From Brevibacterium sp. ZH18 (GTDB taxonomy: Bacteria > Actinomycetota > Actinomycetes > Actinomycetales > Brevibacteriaceae), in assembly GCF_022748595.1 (NCBI RefSeq), contig NZ_JALDSX010000009.1, positions 39,254 to 103,253 of the forward strand: DNA of 64,000 nt. Reading direction: 5' to 3'. The translations under genes were made by a program, and so were the position numbers. Position 1 is the stretch's first letter, and every line of letters begins with the position of its first letter. Positions 45,191 through 54,463 of the stretch are shown piece after piece. Under the pieces are notes generated by a model. It had not been told where the DNA came from. It saw nothing but the letters and a program-made list of their open reading frames with translations, and searched no databases.

Positions 45191-46045
45191 ATGGGCAACG
45201 ATTCCACCGTTTCGACAGATCCCAGCCCGCCGGTGATCAGCCTCCGCGATGCCGAGCTGCGATTCGGCGATCGCGTTCTCTGGCACGACCTCGATCTCGA
45301 CGTCGAGCCGGGAGAGTTCATCGCTGTGCTCGGCCCGAACGGAACCGGCAAGACCTCGCTGCTGAAGGTGCTGCTCGGTCAGCATTCGCTGTCGACAGGG
45401 TCGGCGCGGATCAACGGGAAGAACGTGCACACGGGGAACTCGGCGATCGGGTACATCCCACAGCAGCGGGGCATCGACCAGCACACTCCGATGCGCGGAC
45501 GCGACCTCGTGCGCATGGGCATCGACGGACACCGCTGGGGACCTGGCAGGCTATCTCGAGTCCGCCGGCGCAAGGTCGACGAGCTGCTCGCGGCCGTCGG
45601 CGCCGCCGACTATGCCGACGCCCCGGCAGGCACGCTGTCCGGCGGTGAGCTCCAGCGCCTGCGAGTCGCCCAAGCACTAGCAAACGACCCTTCGGTGCTG
45701 CTGTGCGATGAACCGCTGCTCTCTCTCGACCTCCACCATCAGAACGTCGTGGCCGGCCTGCTCCACGACCAGCGGGTCAAACGGAACACGTCCGTCGTGT
45801 TCGTCACGCACGAGATCAACCCGATCCTTCCCTATGTCGACCGGGTCCTCTACATCGTCGGCGGGCACTTCCTCGTCGGCACGACCGCTGAGGTGATGAC
45901 CTCGGCGTCACTGACCAGTCTCTACGGTTCCCCCGTCGAAGTCGTTCGCGTCGGTGGCAGGCTCATCGTCGTCGGCGGCGAAGCCGAATGCGTCGACCAC
46001 CATATTCATGACGACGACTCGACAGTAGAACGGGGTGCGATCTGA
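45191..46045 (+). CDS. Metal ABC transporter ATP-binding protein
   Basis: This 284-residue ATPase of the Zn/Mn importer shows Walker A GPNGTGKTS, a Q-loop in YIPQQRGIDQHTPMRGRDLV, signature LSGGELQR, Walker B VLLCDEPLLSLD and switch His FVTHEINP. The C-terminus carries VDHHIHDDD, a small His/Asp cluster. The ATG at 45191 lies 2 bases after the previous stop. It ends at the permease start (TGATG). Confidence 0.94.
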   Translation: MGNDSTVSTDPSPPVISLRDAELRFGDRVLWHDLDLDVEPGEFIAVLGPNGTGKTSLLKVLLGQHSLSTGSARINGKNVHTGNSAIGYIPQQRGIDQHTPMRGRDLVRMGIDGHRWGPGRLSRVRRRKVDELLAAVGAADYADAPAGTLSGGELQRLRVAQALANDPSVLLCDEPLLSLDLHHQNVVAGLLHDQRVKRNTSVVFVTHEINPILPYVDRVLYIVGGHFLVGTTAEVMTSASLTSLYGSPVEVVRVGGRLIVVGGEAECVDHHIHDDDSTVERGAI

Positions 46046-46953
46046 TGAGCGTGCAGGACATCTTCGGCAGCCTCTTCACCTTCGAGGACTACGGCGAACT
46101 GGTCGCACTGCTGACGAACTCGCTCATCGCGGCCGGGCTGCTCGGCGTCGTCGGTGGTCTCATCAGCGTCTTCGTCATGGCCCGAGACATCCCGTTCGCC
46201 GTCCACGGCATCTCGGAACTCTCCTTCGCTGGTGCTGCCTTCGCACTGCTCGTCGGCTTCGACGTCGTCAGCGGCTCGATCATCGGCTCGATCATCGCAG
46301 CTCTGATCATCGGCATCGGCGGTGCCAGAGCCTCGGAGAAGAACGCCATCATCGGTGTGCTCATGCCTTTCGGATTGGGACTGGCGATCTTGTTCCTGGC
46401 CCTCTACGACGGCCGTGCCGCAAGCAAGTTCGGGCTGCTGACCGGTCAGATCGTTGCGATCACGCCCGGGCAGATCACGACACTGGTCGTGTGCTCTCTC
46501 GTCGTACTCCTCGTCCTCGCCGTCATCTGGCGTCCTCTCATGTTCGCCAGCCTCGACCCTGAAGTGGCACGGGCAAAGGGCGTGCCAGTGTCTGTGCTCA
46601 CGGTCGTCTTCATGCTCACCCTCGGACTCGCCGTGGCGCTGAGCGTACAGGTCGTCGGCGTCCTCCTCGTCCTCGCCCTGCTCATCACCCCGGCAGCCGC
46701 GGCCACTCAGCTCTCGGCGTCACCGGTGTGGGTACCGGTCCTCAGCGTCATCTTCGCGGTCACCTCATCCGTGGGCGGCATCCTCATTGCGCTCGGATCC
46801 CCGGTGGTCCCGATCAGTCCGTTCGTCACGACGATCTCGTTCCTCATCTACCTCGTCTGCCGGCTTGTGGGCCAGCGCCGGATGAAGCACTTGCATCGTC
46901 GCCGCACTGCCCGCGCCGCCGATGAGCACGAGAAGACAGTCTCGCCCGCCTGA
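46045..46953 (+). CDS. Metal ABC transporter permease (ZnuB/MntB-like)
   Basis: This 302-residue membrane protein of the ABC-3 family has about eight helices. Landmarks are FVMARDIPFAVHGISELSFAGAAFALLVGFD near the N-terminus, MFASLDPEVARAKGVPV (the cytoplasmic coupling segment) and VVGVLLVLALLITPAAAATQL. It dimerises to form the channel for the binding protein and ATPase encoded just upstream. A basic, His-containing C-terminus follows the last helix. Confidence 0.94.
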   Translation: MSVQDIFGSLFTFEDYGELVALLTNSLIAAGLLGVVGGLISVFVMARDIPFAVHGISELSFAGAAFALLVGFDVVSGSIIGSIIAALIIGIGGARASEKNAIIGVLMPFGLGLAILFLALYDGRAASKFGLLTGQIVAITPGQITTLVVCSLVVLLVLAVIWRPLMFASLDPEVARAKGVPVSVLTVVFMLTLGLAVALSVQVVGVLLVLALLITPAAAATQLSASPVWVPVLSVIFAVTSSVGGILIALGSPVVPISPFVTTISFLIYLVCRLVGQRRMKHLHRRRTARAADEHEKTVSPA

Positions 46954-47023
46954 TCGCTGCGGGGAGGCTTAGCAGGGGGCTGTCTGAACGTGCGCATCAG
47001 GGGCTCCGACTAGAGTTGGGCGC

Positions 47024-47965
47024 ATGAAGAAACGTGCACTTTTCGCCGGCGCCCTCGCGGTCCCAGCCGCCGCAGGGATCTGGGGCGCGATGATCGAGCC
47101 GCATCTCTTCGCGGTCCGTCGCCACACACTGCCCATCCTGCCCGCGGGTGCGCAGAGCATCCGCATGCTGCACGTCTCCGATCTGCATCTGGCTCCCTGG
47201 CAGAAGCACCGGGCCGCCTGGGTCAAGGCGCTGACCCGGCTGGAGCCCGACGTCGTCATCAACACGGGGGACAACCTCTCTGCGGACATCGTTCCCGAGG
47301 TTCTCGATGTCTTCGACGGTCTCCTCGACATTCCCGGTGTCTTCGTCCTCGGCTCCAACGACTTCTTCTCCCCGCAGGCGAAGAATCCGGCCAAGTACCT
47401 GCGCTCACCGTCCCAGGTCAAGCACCGCAGGCAACCTGATCTCGACGTCAAGGCCCTCATCCGCGGCTTCGAGGCGCATGACACGCCCGGTGGCACTCGG
47501 GGCTGGCACTTCCTGGACAACGCCGAGGCGACCCTGACCGTCCGCGGCACCCGGATCGATTTCTGCGGACTGGGGGACTCCCATATCGACCGTGACCGGA
47601 TCAGGATGAGTTCCGATGATGGGGCGCGGGGCCCAGCCGCCTTCGACTACCCGCGCTTCAGCCCCGAGGCGGGGGTGAAGGTGGGCGTTACGCACGCGCC
47701 GTATTCGCGGACTTTGGAGGCGTTCACCTCGGCGGGGGCCGACCTCATCATGACCGGGCACACCCACGGGGGACAGATCCGGGTGCCCTTCTGGGGCGCG
47801 CCGGTGACGAACTGCGACCTCGATCGGACACGCGCGAGAGGCCTGTTTCCCTACCGGAAATCTCTCGTCGAAATCTCCGCAGGATTGGGGTTCTCGCCCT
47901 TCTCACCGGTGCGTTTCGCCTGCCGTCCCGAGGTCAGCCTCCTGACCTTGGTTCCCAGAGCCTGA
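47024..47965 (+). CDS. Metallophosphoesterase
   Basis: This 313-residue calcineurin-like hydrolase has an N-terminal hydrophobic segment (residues 5-22) that may anchor it to the membrane. Metal ligands are DLHL (HVSDLHLAPWQ), NTGDNL, GSNDFFSPQ in place of GNHD, VTHAPY and GHTHGGQIRVPFWG. It is followed directly by a class A PBP; the MPE-ponA pairing is conserved in actinobacteria and suggests a role in wall or membrane-lipid turnover, but the substrate is unknown. Confidence 0.93.
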   Translation: MKKRALFAGALAVPAAAGIWGAMIEPHLFAVRRHTLPILPAGAQSIRMLHVSDLHLAPWQKHRAAWVKALTRLEPDVVINTGDNLSADIVPEVLDVFDGLLDIPGVFVLGSNDFFSPQAKNPAKYLRSPSQVKHRRQPDLDVKALIRGFEAHDTPGGTRGWHFLDNAEATLTVRGTRIDFCGLGDSHIDRDRIRMSSDDGARGPAAFDYPRFSPEAGVKVGVTHAPYSRTLEAFTSAGADLIMTGHTHGGQIRVPFWGAPVTNCDLDRTRARGLFPYRKSLVEISAGLGFSPFSPVRFACRPEVSLLTLVPRA

Positions 47966-47980
47966 CCTTCTCATCGATTT

Positions 47981-48009
47981 TTGAGAATTTGCACAACTCA
48001 TATTAGTTA
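47981..48009 (+). promoter_or_regulatory. Promoter of the class A PBP gene
   Basis: TTGAGA (47981-47986) and TAGTTA (48004-48009) are 17 bases apart. The ATG follows at 48021, so the transcript may be leaderless or nearly so. Confidence 0.6.
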
Positions 48010-48020
48010 AACTGGTTGGC

Positions 48021-50369
48021 ATGGTGTCTCCTGAGTCAAATCCGAATCCGACCAAGACAGCTGCCTTTCTCCAGTTCGTCGCCGTCAGCGCGGTGGCTGG
48101 AATCGTCGCAGCCGGTCTTGCCATCCCCGGAGTCGGTGTAGCAACTGCAAGCGCAAACAGTGCGGTCGAGATCTTCAATTCGCTTCCTGCGACCCTGAAG
48201 ATTCAGGACCTGGGCGAGAAGTCGACGATGTTGGCCTCCGACGGTTCAGAACTGGCGGACTTCTACTGGCAGAACCGCCAGGAAGTCCCTCTCGACGAGA
48301 TCTCTCAGGAGATGCAGGATGCCACGATCTCGGTTGAGGACTATCGCTACTTCGAACACGGCGGCGTCGACATCGAGGGCATCGCCCGTGCAGCGGTGCA
48401 CAACTTGGTGTCGTCGACGACTCAGGGCGGATCGACGCTGACTCAGCAGTACGTGAAGAACGTGCTGGCAGAGAACGCACACGCCGAGGAAGACTCGGAA
48501 GGCGTGAGTGCGGCGAAGGAGTCCGAGGGCACCGCCGGTTACGCGCGTAAGCTGCGCGAAGCCAAGCTGGCAGTTGCGGTTGAGAAGAAGTACGACAAGA
48601 AGGACATCCTCAACCGCTACATGAACATCAACAACTATTCCGGTTCTCCCAATGCATACGGTGTGCAGGCTGCCGCCCACAAATACTGGGGCATCGATGC
48701 GAAGGATCTGAACATTCAGCAATCGGCGATGCTTGCCGGCATCGTGCAGAACCCGTCTGCGTTCAACCCGCAGCGATTCCCCGATCAGGTGCTCAAACGC
48801 CGCAACACGGTGCTGTCGCAGATGCTCAAGTACAAGCACATCACCCAGAAGGAATACGACAAAGCTGTTAAGACCGGCCTCGATCTCGACCTTCATAAGA
48901 CTCCGAACGGCTGTTCTGCGGCGAAGAGCCATGCGGAGTTCTTCTGTGACTACGTCGAGAACGTGATCAAGAACGACGAGACGTTCGGCAAGACCGTCGA
49001 TGATCGTGTGGCCTTCCTCCAGCGTGGCGGTCTGACCATCAAGACCAGCCTCAATCCCGACATCCAGAAGGTTGCGGACAAACAGGTCAAGAAGCGCGTC
49101 CCCGTCGGCGACCCCTCAGGCGCCGGACACGCGCTGGTGACGATCGAGCCGGGCACCGGCGAGGTCATCGCCATGGCCGAGAACCGCAACTACACGGTGG
49201 GTGAGGTCAAGAAGAAGAATAAGACCAGAGACACGAGCATCAACTACACCGTCGACAGGAAGCACAACGGCGGTGGCGGATTCCAGGTCGGTTCGACGTG
49301 GAAGCCGTTCGTGTTGGCCACGTGGCTGAAGTCCGGCAGGGGCCTGAACACCACTGTCAACGCCACGAAGCGCAACTTCCCGGCGAGTTCATGGAAGTAC
49401 GACGGCTGCCCGAGCATGGCCGGAGACTGGGACCCGAACAACGCTGGCGATGGACCAGGTAAGGGATCTATGACCGCACTCGAAGCGACGAAGAATTCGG
49501 TCAACACAGGCTACGCCGCGATGGGCAACCAGTTGAACATGTGCGACATCATGGACACCGCGATGGATCTGGGCATCCGCTACGGCAACGGAGAGACGCT
49601 GGATACTGTGACCAAGTCTGGAGCCGGAAAGGGAGGGGTCGAAGCCGTCCGTCCATCTTCAATTCTTGGAATCGTGGAGACCACTCCGATCGCCATGGCC
49701 GCGGCCTATGCCACCTTCGCGAACGAAGGCGAGTTCTGCGGACCGAAGCCGATCCTCGAGATCAAGGATCGCAACGGCAAGAAGCTCGATCTGCCGGGTG
49801 AAGGCTGCAAACGAGTACTCTCCAAAGAAGTGGCCAAGGGGGTCGCCTACGCACTGACGCAGACCTTCAACGGCGGCACTACCAGTCAGCTGAAGATCGG
49901 CGTTCCTGCCGGTGCGAAGACCGGTACGACGAACTTCGAGGTCGGCCATACCTGGCTGCTCGGATTCACGAAGACTCTGTCGACCGCGGTCTGGACCGGT
50001 GATCCGGGCGGAACCCGCGATTGGCGCTACGACGGCGCTGGTGCTGTTAATGGGCAAGTCTACGGTGCCACGCTCTCCGGTAAGACCTGGCAGGCTTACA
50101 TGAGCCAGGCGGTCACGGAGACCAAGGGCAACACCGCGTTCCCGAAGCCCAGCAGCAAATACTTCCGCGGCGGCGGCTCCGGAGGCGGCAGCTCCTCGTC
50201 AGGCACGAACCGCGGCGGAGGCGGCGGTGGCGGCGGGACCGGTGGCGGTGGCCCGTCGAACGGCGGTGGCGGCGGGACCGGTGGCGGTGGCCCGTCGAAC
50301 GGCGATGGCGGCGGGACCGGCGGCGGTAGCGGCGGCGGTAGCGAGGCACCGGGTCTTGGCGGGAACTGA
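48021..50369 (+). CDS. Class A penicillin-binding protein (glycosyltransferase/transpeptidase)
   Basis: This 782-residue bifunctional murein synthase has an N-terminal membrane helix (about residues 15-45). The GT51 domain shows SVEDYRYFEHGGVDIEG (catalytic Glu about 104) and GGSTLTQQYVKN. The transpeptidase domain shows GSTWKPF (nucleophile Ser about 424), SVNTGY and KTGTT (about 634). A C-terminal tail of about 65 residues is nearly all Gly, Ser and Pro with GGGGTGGGGPSNG repeats. It replaces the PASTA domain seen in PonA2-type proteins. The gene follows the metallophosphoesterase, as ponA2 does beside its MPE in mycobacteria. Confidence 0.95.
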   Translation: MVSPESNPNPTKTAAFLQFVAVSAVAGIVAAGLAIPGVGVATASANSAVEIFNSLPATLKIQDLGEKSTMLASDGSELADFYWQNRQEVPLDEISQEMQDATISVEDYRYFEHGGVDIEGIARAAVHNLVSSTTQGGSTLTQQYVKNVLAENAHAEEDSEGVSAAKESEGTAGYARKLREAKLAVAVEKKYDKKDILNRYMNINNYSGSPNAYGVQAAAHKYWGIDAKDLNIQQSAMLAGIVQNPSAFNPQRFPDQVLKRRNTVLSQMLKYKHITQKEYDKAVKTGLDLDLHKTPNGCSAAKSHAEFFCDYVENVIKNDETFGKTVDDRVAFLQRGGLTIKTSLNPDIQKVADKQVKKRVPVGDPSGAGHALVTIEPGTGEVIAMAENRNYTVGEVKKKNKTRDTSINYTVDRKHNGGGGFQVGSTWKPFVLATWLKSGRGLNTTVNATKRNFPASSWKYDGCPSMAGDWDPNNAGDGPGKGSMTALEATKNSVNTGYAAMGNQLNMCDIMDTAMDLGIRYGNGETLDTVTKSGAGKGGVEAVRPSSILGIVETTPIAMAAAYATFANEGEFCGPKPILEIKDRNGKKLDLPGEGCKRVLSKEVAKGVAYALTQTFNGGTTSQLKIGVPAGAKTGTTNFEVGHTWLLGFTKTLSTAVWTGDPGGTRDWRYDGAGAVNGQVYGATLSGKTWQAYMSQAVTETKGNTAFPKPSSKYFRGGGSGGGSSSSGTNRGGGGGGGGTGGGGPSNGGGGGTGGGGPSNGDGGGTGGGSGGGSEAPGLGGN

Positions 50370-50371
50370 AC

Positions 50372-50417
50372 ATGGCTGGGGGTGGACCATGTCCCGACAT
50401 GGTCCACCCCCAGCCAT
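50372..50417 (+). terminator. Perfect 21-bp hairpin terminator after the PBP
   Basis: ATGGCTGGGGGTGGACCATGT pairs perfectly with its complement around a CCCG loop, starting 2 bases past the PBP stop. It is the strongest hairpin of the window together with the one at 9713. Confidence 0.88.
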
Positions 50418-50442
50418 TAGGAGCCGAAGCTGTTGGTGCCTG

Positions 50443-50540
50443 TCACACGGCGTCTAGCGCACACCAGGTCTTCTTGCCGACAATTCCGTCCACGGAGAGT
50501 CCATGCTTCTTTTGGAAGTCTCGGACAGCCTTTTCAGTCT
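50443..50540 (-). pseudogene. Remnant of a peptidoglycan-binding (PG_binding_1) domain
   Basis: The minus-strand frame ending at 50443 reads TEKAVRDFQKKHGLSVDGIVGKKTWCALDAV. This is the C-terminal half of a PG_binding_1 repeat, followed by a stop. The first half of the repeat and any start codon are missing. Immediately next to it, on the plus strand, is the inside of a DUF1906 domain. Many wall enzymes fuse DUF1906 with PG_binding, so the two pieces probably derive from one gene or an adjacent pair broken by an inversion near 50540. Confidence 0.6.
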
Positions 50541-50544
50541 TAGA

Positions 50545-50964
50545 ACTCGCGGTGATTATCTGAGCATTCCCGACGACATCACGATCTACTACGCCGTCGA
50601 TTTCGATGCATATGACGAAGCCACGATGCTGGACATCCTCGCCTACTTCACGAGGGTGAACACGGAGACGGAGAGGATCGGCGGTCGCCCGATCGGGGTG
50701 TACGGCCCTCGGCAGGTATGCAACGAAGTCGCGAAGAACGGGAGTGCGACCGCCAGTTTCGTCGCCAATCTGTCTTCCGGGTGGAGTTCGAACATCGGGC
50801 AGGGGATGCCCCAGAGTTGGTCTCTGGATCAGTACAACGCGATCACGGGCGTCAAGCTCTACAACGATTCGGACGGCTCTTTCGCGAAGGAAGCGGATCT
50901 CGATCAGGTGCTCCACTCTGAGCGGCACGGGAAGATGTGGATGGGTGAGGGCATCATCAGCTGA
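50545..50964 (+). pseudogene. Truncated DUF1906 (Rv2525c-like glycoside-hydrolase-fold) remnant
   Basis: The frame reads IPDDITIYYAVDFDAYDEATMLDILAYFTRVN, then GRPIGVYGPRQVCNEV, SWSLDQYNAITGVKLYNDSDGSFAKEADLD and a normal end. That is the central and C-terminal part of the DUF1906 TIM-barrel domain of secreted wall-associated proteins. The N-terminal strands, signal peptide and start are gone. The frame before about 50545 is unrelated sequence that overlaps the minus-strand PG_binding remnant. It marks the left edge of the decayed accessory island. Confidence 0.65.
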
Positions 50965-50985
50965 TTTTCATCTCTCGCGGTAAGA

Positions 50986-51021
50986 ACATCAGGGTCGGAG
51001 CGATCGCTCCGACCCTGATGT
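50986..51021. terminator. 36-bp perfect palindrome, bidirectional terminator
   Basis: ACATCAGGGTCGGAGCGA is followed at once by its exact reverse complement. It lies between the DUF1906 remnant (plus) and the hypothetical membrane protein (minus, stop at 51025) and would terminate both. Confidence 0.8.
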
Positions 51022-51024
51022 GCG

Positions 51025-51843
51025 TCACGACCACACGTGATGCTCGTAGTAGTACTTCATCAGTTCCACACCAGGACCCGGGACTTCCATGTGGTCGTCG
51101 TATGCCACGAAGCTGCCCGGCAACCTGGCATGGTTGTTGCTCAGCATCGTGTGAAGATGGTGATCGTTCACCGCGATCTCTGCCGAGAAACCCTCGGTGT
51201 TCTGATCCTTCGGCTTTGAGTTGAAGCCATCGCCGGAGAGCTCCCACACCGTCCAATTCTTCGTGCGACGGGTGTCTTCATTGTCGAGATAGGTGATCTT
51301 CGTGCTTCCGGCAGGTGTGACGCGGAGCTTCTGTTCCGGGCCGCACTGCCTCACCTTCCAGCCGTTCCACATCGAAGTGGTGATCTGCGTGACGGAGACC
51401 TCGGTGATCGCGTCATCGGCAACTGAGCTGGAGTCGAGCGAAGTGGACGCGAGAAGGATCTTGTCGGTGGAGTAGGGGTCGAACGTTGCCTTCGAGGACT
51501 CTTTCTCCAGCCCGCCTTTGATCTCCTCGGTCGATCCAGTGAGCGTCGGCAGATATGCGAATGCCATCTGGTCATCGCCGACCGTGGTCCAGTCGTTCTT
51601 GCCGAGCTGATCGGGCGAGCAGTAGACCTCCGGAGCCTCTGCGTGTGCAGCCTGCTGTGCCTGTGCGGAGGTGGAGGGCGCGGGAGAGGGGTTGCCGTCG
51701 CTGAGACCGTTATCGGTTCCGGCAGCGAGGGAATGATCGATCAGCACATAGCCGGTGAGCGTGACAGCGACGACGATCGCGCCGATGGTAAGCGACCATC
51801 GGGTTCTTCTGAGGTAATGCTTCTTGTTGGATTGTCTGCCCAC
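51025..51843 (-). CDS. Hypothetical membrane-anchored extracellular protein
   Basis: This 272-residue protein is not recognised. From the GTG at 51843 (AAGGA about 10 bases ahead) it has a basic cytoplasmic start, one helix (LTIGAIVVAVTLTGYVLIDHSLAAG), a Ser/Pro/Ala linker and an extracellular domain of about 200 residues. The domain has two cysteines (EVYCSPDQ, VRQCGPEQ) that may pair. It shows a lipoprotein-like or Ig-like beta pattern (KLRVTPAGSTKITYLDNEDTRRTKNWTVWEL) and ends GVELMKYYYEHHVWS. It sits alone between a decayed wall-enzyme gene and the IS cluster, so it may be accessory DNA. Confidence 0.6.
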   Translation of the reverse strand: MGRQSNKKHYLRRTRWSLTIGAIVVAVTLTGYVLIDHSLAAGTDNGLSDGNPSPAPSTSAQAQQAAHAEAPEVYCSPDQLGKNDWTTVGDDQMAFAYLPTLTGSTEEIKGGLEKESSKATFDPYSTDKILLASTSLDSSSVADDAITEVSVTQITTSMWNGWKVRQCGPEQKLRVTPAGSTKITYLDNEDTRRTKNWTVWELSGDGFNSKPKDQNTEGFSAEIAVNDHHLHTMLSNNHARLPGSFVAYDDHMEVPGPGVELMKYYYEHHVWS

Positions 51844-52251
51844 GAGATCGATGTCCTTGATGGGAAATGGTGGATAACGAGGATGATACAACTCTACGCC
51901 CCGTGAGGTGTGGAGTAGTTGTAGTGGCTGTGAAAAGATACTCCCCGAGCAGCGAATCACTGCTCTGGGGAGTCATCGGTGTGTGCGGACAGCACAGGGA
52001 AGGTGATTGCGTAACTGAAGTAGTATCTCAGACAATATTCGTCCTGGTCAAGAAGTTGTGAGTCTCGCATTTGGGTGACTAGCTTCGATTTTTCGTGGCT
52101 TGGCTTCGGGTCGTTGGTCCACACTGAGAGCGCGGGGCCTGGTGTGATTCTTCCATTCGGGTATGACACCGCCGCCGTGTGACGCCACGACTTGGCGGGG
52201 GATCCCACTCCCTGACTCTTTCAACTTGACCGGACACGGACACTGGCCGAC
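51844..52251. other. Gene-free gap with a stranded terminator hairpin
   Basis: ACTCCCC-GAGCAG-cgaatca-CTGCTC-T-GGGGAGT (51940-51973) is a terminator-like hairpin with no gene ending beside it. It is probably left from a gene lost when the IS elements arrived. From about 52079 the sequence is likely the 3' flank of the IS1380 element. I see no other signal. Confidence 0.5.
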
Positions 52252-52999
52252 TTAGCCTGGGGCTGGGCCGATGAGGTTGCGCAGCCTGGTGATCGCGTCG
52301 ACGAGCAACAGCGCGGAAGCCGCGGTCTCTTCCACCCGCACCACGATGCGGCGAGCGTGCTTGGTCAGAACCGCACGAATCGAGAACAGGCGAAACCGCA
52401 TTCGTTTCGGCTCCCACCGCCGTGCCTCATGTTCACCGAACGCCAGCAACTCTGTCCACGCGGAAATCTCTCCGGCAAGGGCGACGATTTGGAGCCAGAT
52501 CCGGTTCTGGCCGAATCCAGTTAAGGGGAAGTTGCGCAGTCCGGAGTCCTTGCTGATACGGATTCGATCCTCACACCGGGCTCTGGACCGGTGCCGGACC
52601 TCGAGATCGGCCAGCTGCATGCCGCGTGTGTTCGTCGCGAACGCGCTCAGCCTGTATCCGTCGACGTCGGTGAACCGCAGCTGTGCGCCTGGGTGTGGGC
52701 GGTCGCGACGGACGATGACTCGCATCCCAGGTGGCCAGGAGTCCAGGTCGAGGACCCCGGTCAACTCGGCCACATCAGCACCGTCTCGGGGCTGCCCGTT
52801 GGTGTCATAGGTAGGTTCCCACGCGTGGGTCTGTGTCAGCTCCTTGTACAGGTCAGGCATCGACTTGGGTAGCATCCAGCCCACCGAATAGGACAGGCGA
52901 CGTCTGGTCAAGAACTCGAGAAAGTCGTGGGTGCCGCCGGCGGTATCGGTGCGGATGAGCACGCTCTTGCCCGGCCGCGGATTGCCCGTTACATTCATT
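52252..52999 (-). pseudogene. IS1380-family transposase, C-terminal half
   Basis: The frame from about 52999 to the TAA at 52252 encodes PGKSVLIRTDTAGGTHDFLEFLTRRRLSYSVGWML, with the DDE-fold aspartate of IS1380 (RTDTAGG). It runs through QADLEVRHRSRARCEDRIRISKDSGLRNFPL to the helical end RLFSIRAVLTKHARRIVVRVEETAASALL. The N-terminal half and start are missing at the junction with the IS110 remnant, and the segment that should follow LLRPGNAGSNTAA is absent. No function remains. Confidence 0.85.
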
Positions 53000-53000
53000 A

Positions 53001-54203
53001 TCAAGCAGCAACCGGGGTCTTCGCCTCGTTCAAGGCCCCGGTCTTGACCATCGCGAACAGGACGTTGAGCCGGCGACGAGCCAGGCACATCACCGCAGCA
53101 TTGTGTCGCTTGCCTTCGGCCCGTTTCCAGTCGTAATAGGCCTTCGATAACGGGTCATGACACGACGCCACCCACGCCGAGTGGAACAACGCGTTCTTCA
53201 ACCGTTTGTTGCCCGCTCGCGACGGGAACTCACCCCGAATCGATGTTCCCGACCGCCGCGTCACCGGAGCGATACCGGCCATACACAGCCAGATGCTCGG
53301 CAGTCCTGAATGCAGAGAAATCACCGGCTGCCAAGAGGATCTGGGATGCGGTCTTAACGCCGACTCCCGGCATGGACGTTAAGACCTGAAGAAGAGGGAG
53401 CGAATCAGCCAACAACTCAGCCTCTGCCTCGATCTCCTTACGCTCAGCCTTCAACGCCTTGATCCGCATCGCGTGCCGAGGCACCACAGACTCCGACGCC
53501 GCGGTACCCGGCACAACGACAGTCTGTTCAGCCAGGGCCTCAAAGATGGCGTCGATGAGGTGTGATGGGTCTTTGCGGGTATGGTTCTTCGCCCACCGCT
53601 TCACCCCAGACTTCCCCGCCGACCGCAGCCCGGTCGGACCCCGATAGCGGACCAACAGATCCAACACGATCGTCCTGGTCAACACCGTGCCCTTGAAGAC
53701 ACACTCCAGCGCCGGATGAATCTGGAGCAACAACGACCGTAACCGGTTGATGGCTCTCGTGATGTCATGAGCCAGGTCCTCATCCGTGCCAGCTAGGACC
53801 TTGAGATTCGCCAGCACGTCGGACTCACGGTCCACTGATCGCAGCGTGTGCGGCATCGTCCTGGCGGTGTCGGCGATGATGAACGCATCCCGGGCATCGG
53901 TCTTCGCCTGACCCGGATACAAATCAGCAGCCTTCCGCATCGCCAGCCCCGGCGATAGGCAATATCGGCATCGCAATCACGAGCCACGGCCACTGGCAGT
54001 GCTCCGATTGTGTTCGGTTGATCGACGATCACCAGCACGCGACCGTACTCGTGTTGCAAGGTCGTGATCACGTCCCGAAGCGCAGTCTCGTCTTGCGGGA
54101 GTTCATGGTCATAGACCCGCTCACCCGCCGGATTCAGTCCGCACGCGTGATGGTTTGTTTTGCCGACGTCGAGTCCTAACCACACGTCGTATTCGGTGTT
54201 CAT
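53001..54203 (-). pseudogene. IS110-family recombinase with two frameshifts
   Basis: The gene starts ATG 54203 with MNTEYDVWLGLDVGKTNHHACGLNPAGERVYDHELPQDE, the RuvC-like first Asp of the IS110 DEDD domain. The frame slips at about 53946-53957 (TATCGCCGGGG on the minus strand). It resumes as PGLAMRKAADLYPGQAKTDARDAFIIADTARTMP and continues to the Tnp20 part (SMPGVGVKTASQILLAAGDFSAFRTAEHLAVY). It slips again at about 53271-53284 before AGIAPVTRRSGTSIRGEFPSRAGNKRLKNALFHSAW and ends at 53001. If both slips were repaired it would be a full-length protein of about 400 residues, so decay is recent or the slips are assembly errors. Confidence 0.88.
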
Positions 54204-54260
54204 GACAGCCCTCCTTGACCATCCAACCTGTGGTCGTTGGTTGTCGTGACACCCGATGCT

Positions 54261-54353
54261 GGCACCCACGTTACGACGAGACCTCAGACAAAGCTGGGCC
54301 GAGCCCCTATCAGCAGTCCACGCGCGTCCTGGATTCCTGGCGGCAACACCCCC
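54261..54353 (-). ncRNA. Candidate IS110 bridge RNA region, copy A
   Basis: This non-coding stretch lies 58-150 bases upstream of the IS110 recombinase start, where IS110-group elements encode their bridge RNA. It shares blocks with copy B at 55849-55951 in the same order: GGGGGTGTTG, then GGAATC, CTGATAGGGGC and CGTAACGTGGGTGCC. The segments between blocks differ, as expected for target- and donor-guide loops. Only the conserved skeleton is delimited here; the true RNA ends are unknown. Confidence 0.5.
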
Positions 54354-54463
54354 GTTACCTTTTAAGTAGCCCCGAGATCCGTCAGGATAGAAGGGGTCGC
54401 TGGCCTGAGATTCCCGGCATGATTCATTCCCCCAGTCATCATGATCCGAATCTTCTATATCGG

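Noticed and set aside
50199..50457. Short ORFs over the Gly-rich end of the PBP
   Set aside because: They are frame shadows of the repetitive GGC/GGT coding sequence and the terminator.
53001..54203. Programmed frameshifting in the broken IS110 recombinase
   Set aside because: IS110 recombinases are normally single-frame, and the two slips lie at ordinary GC-rich sites with no known slippery signal or pseudoknot; decay or read error is simpler.
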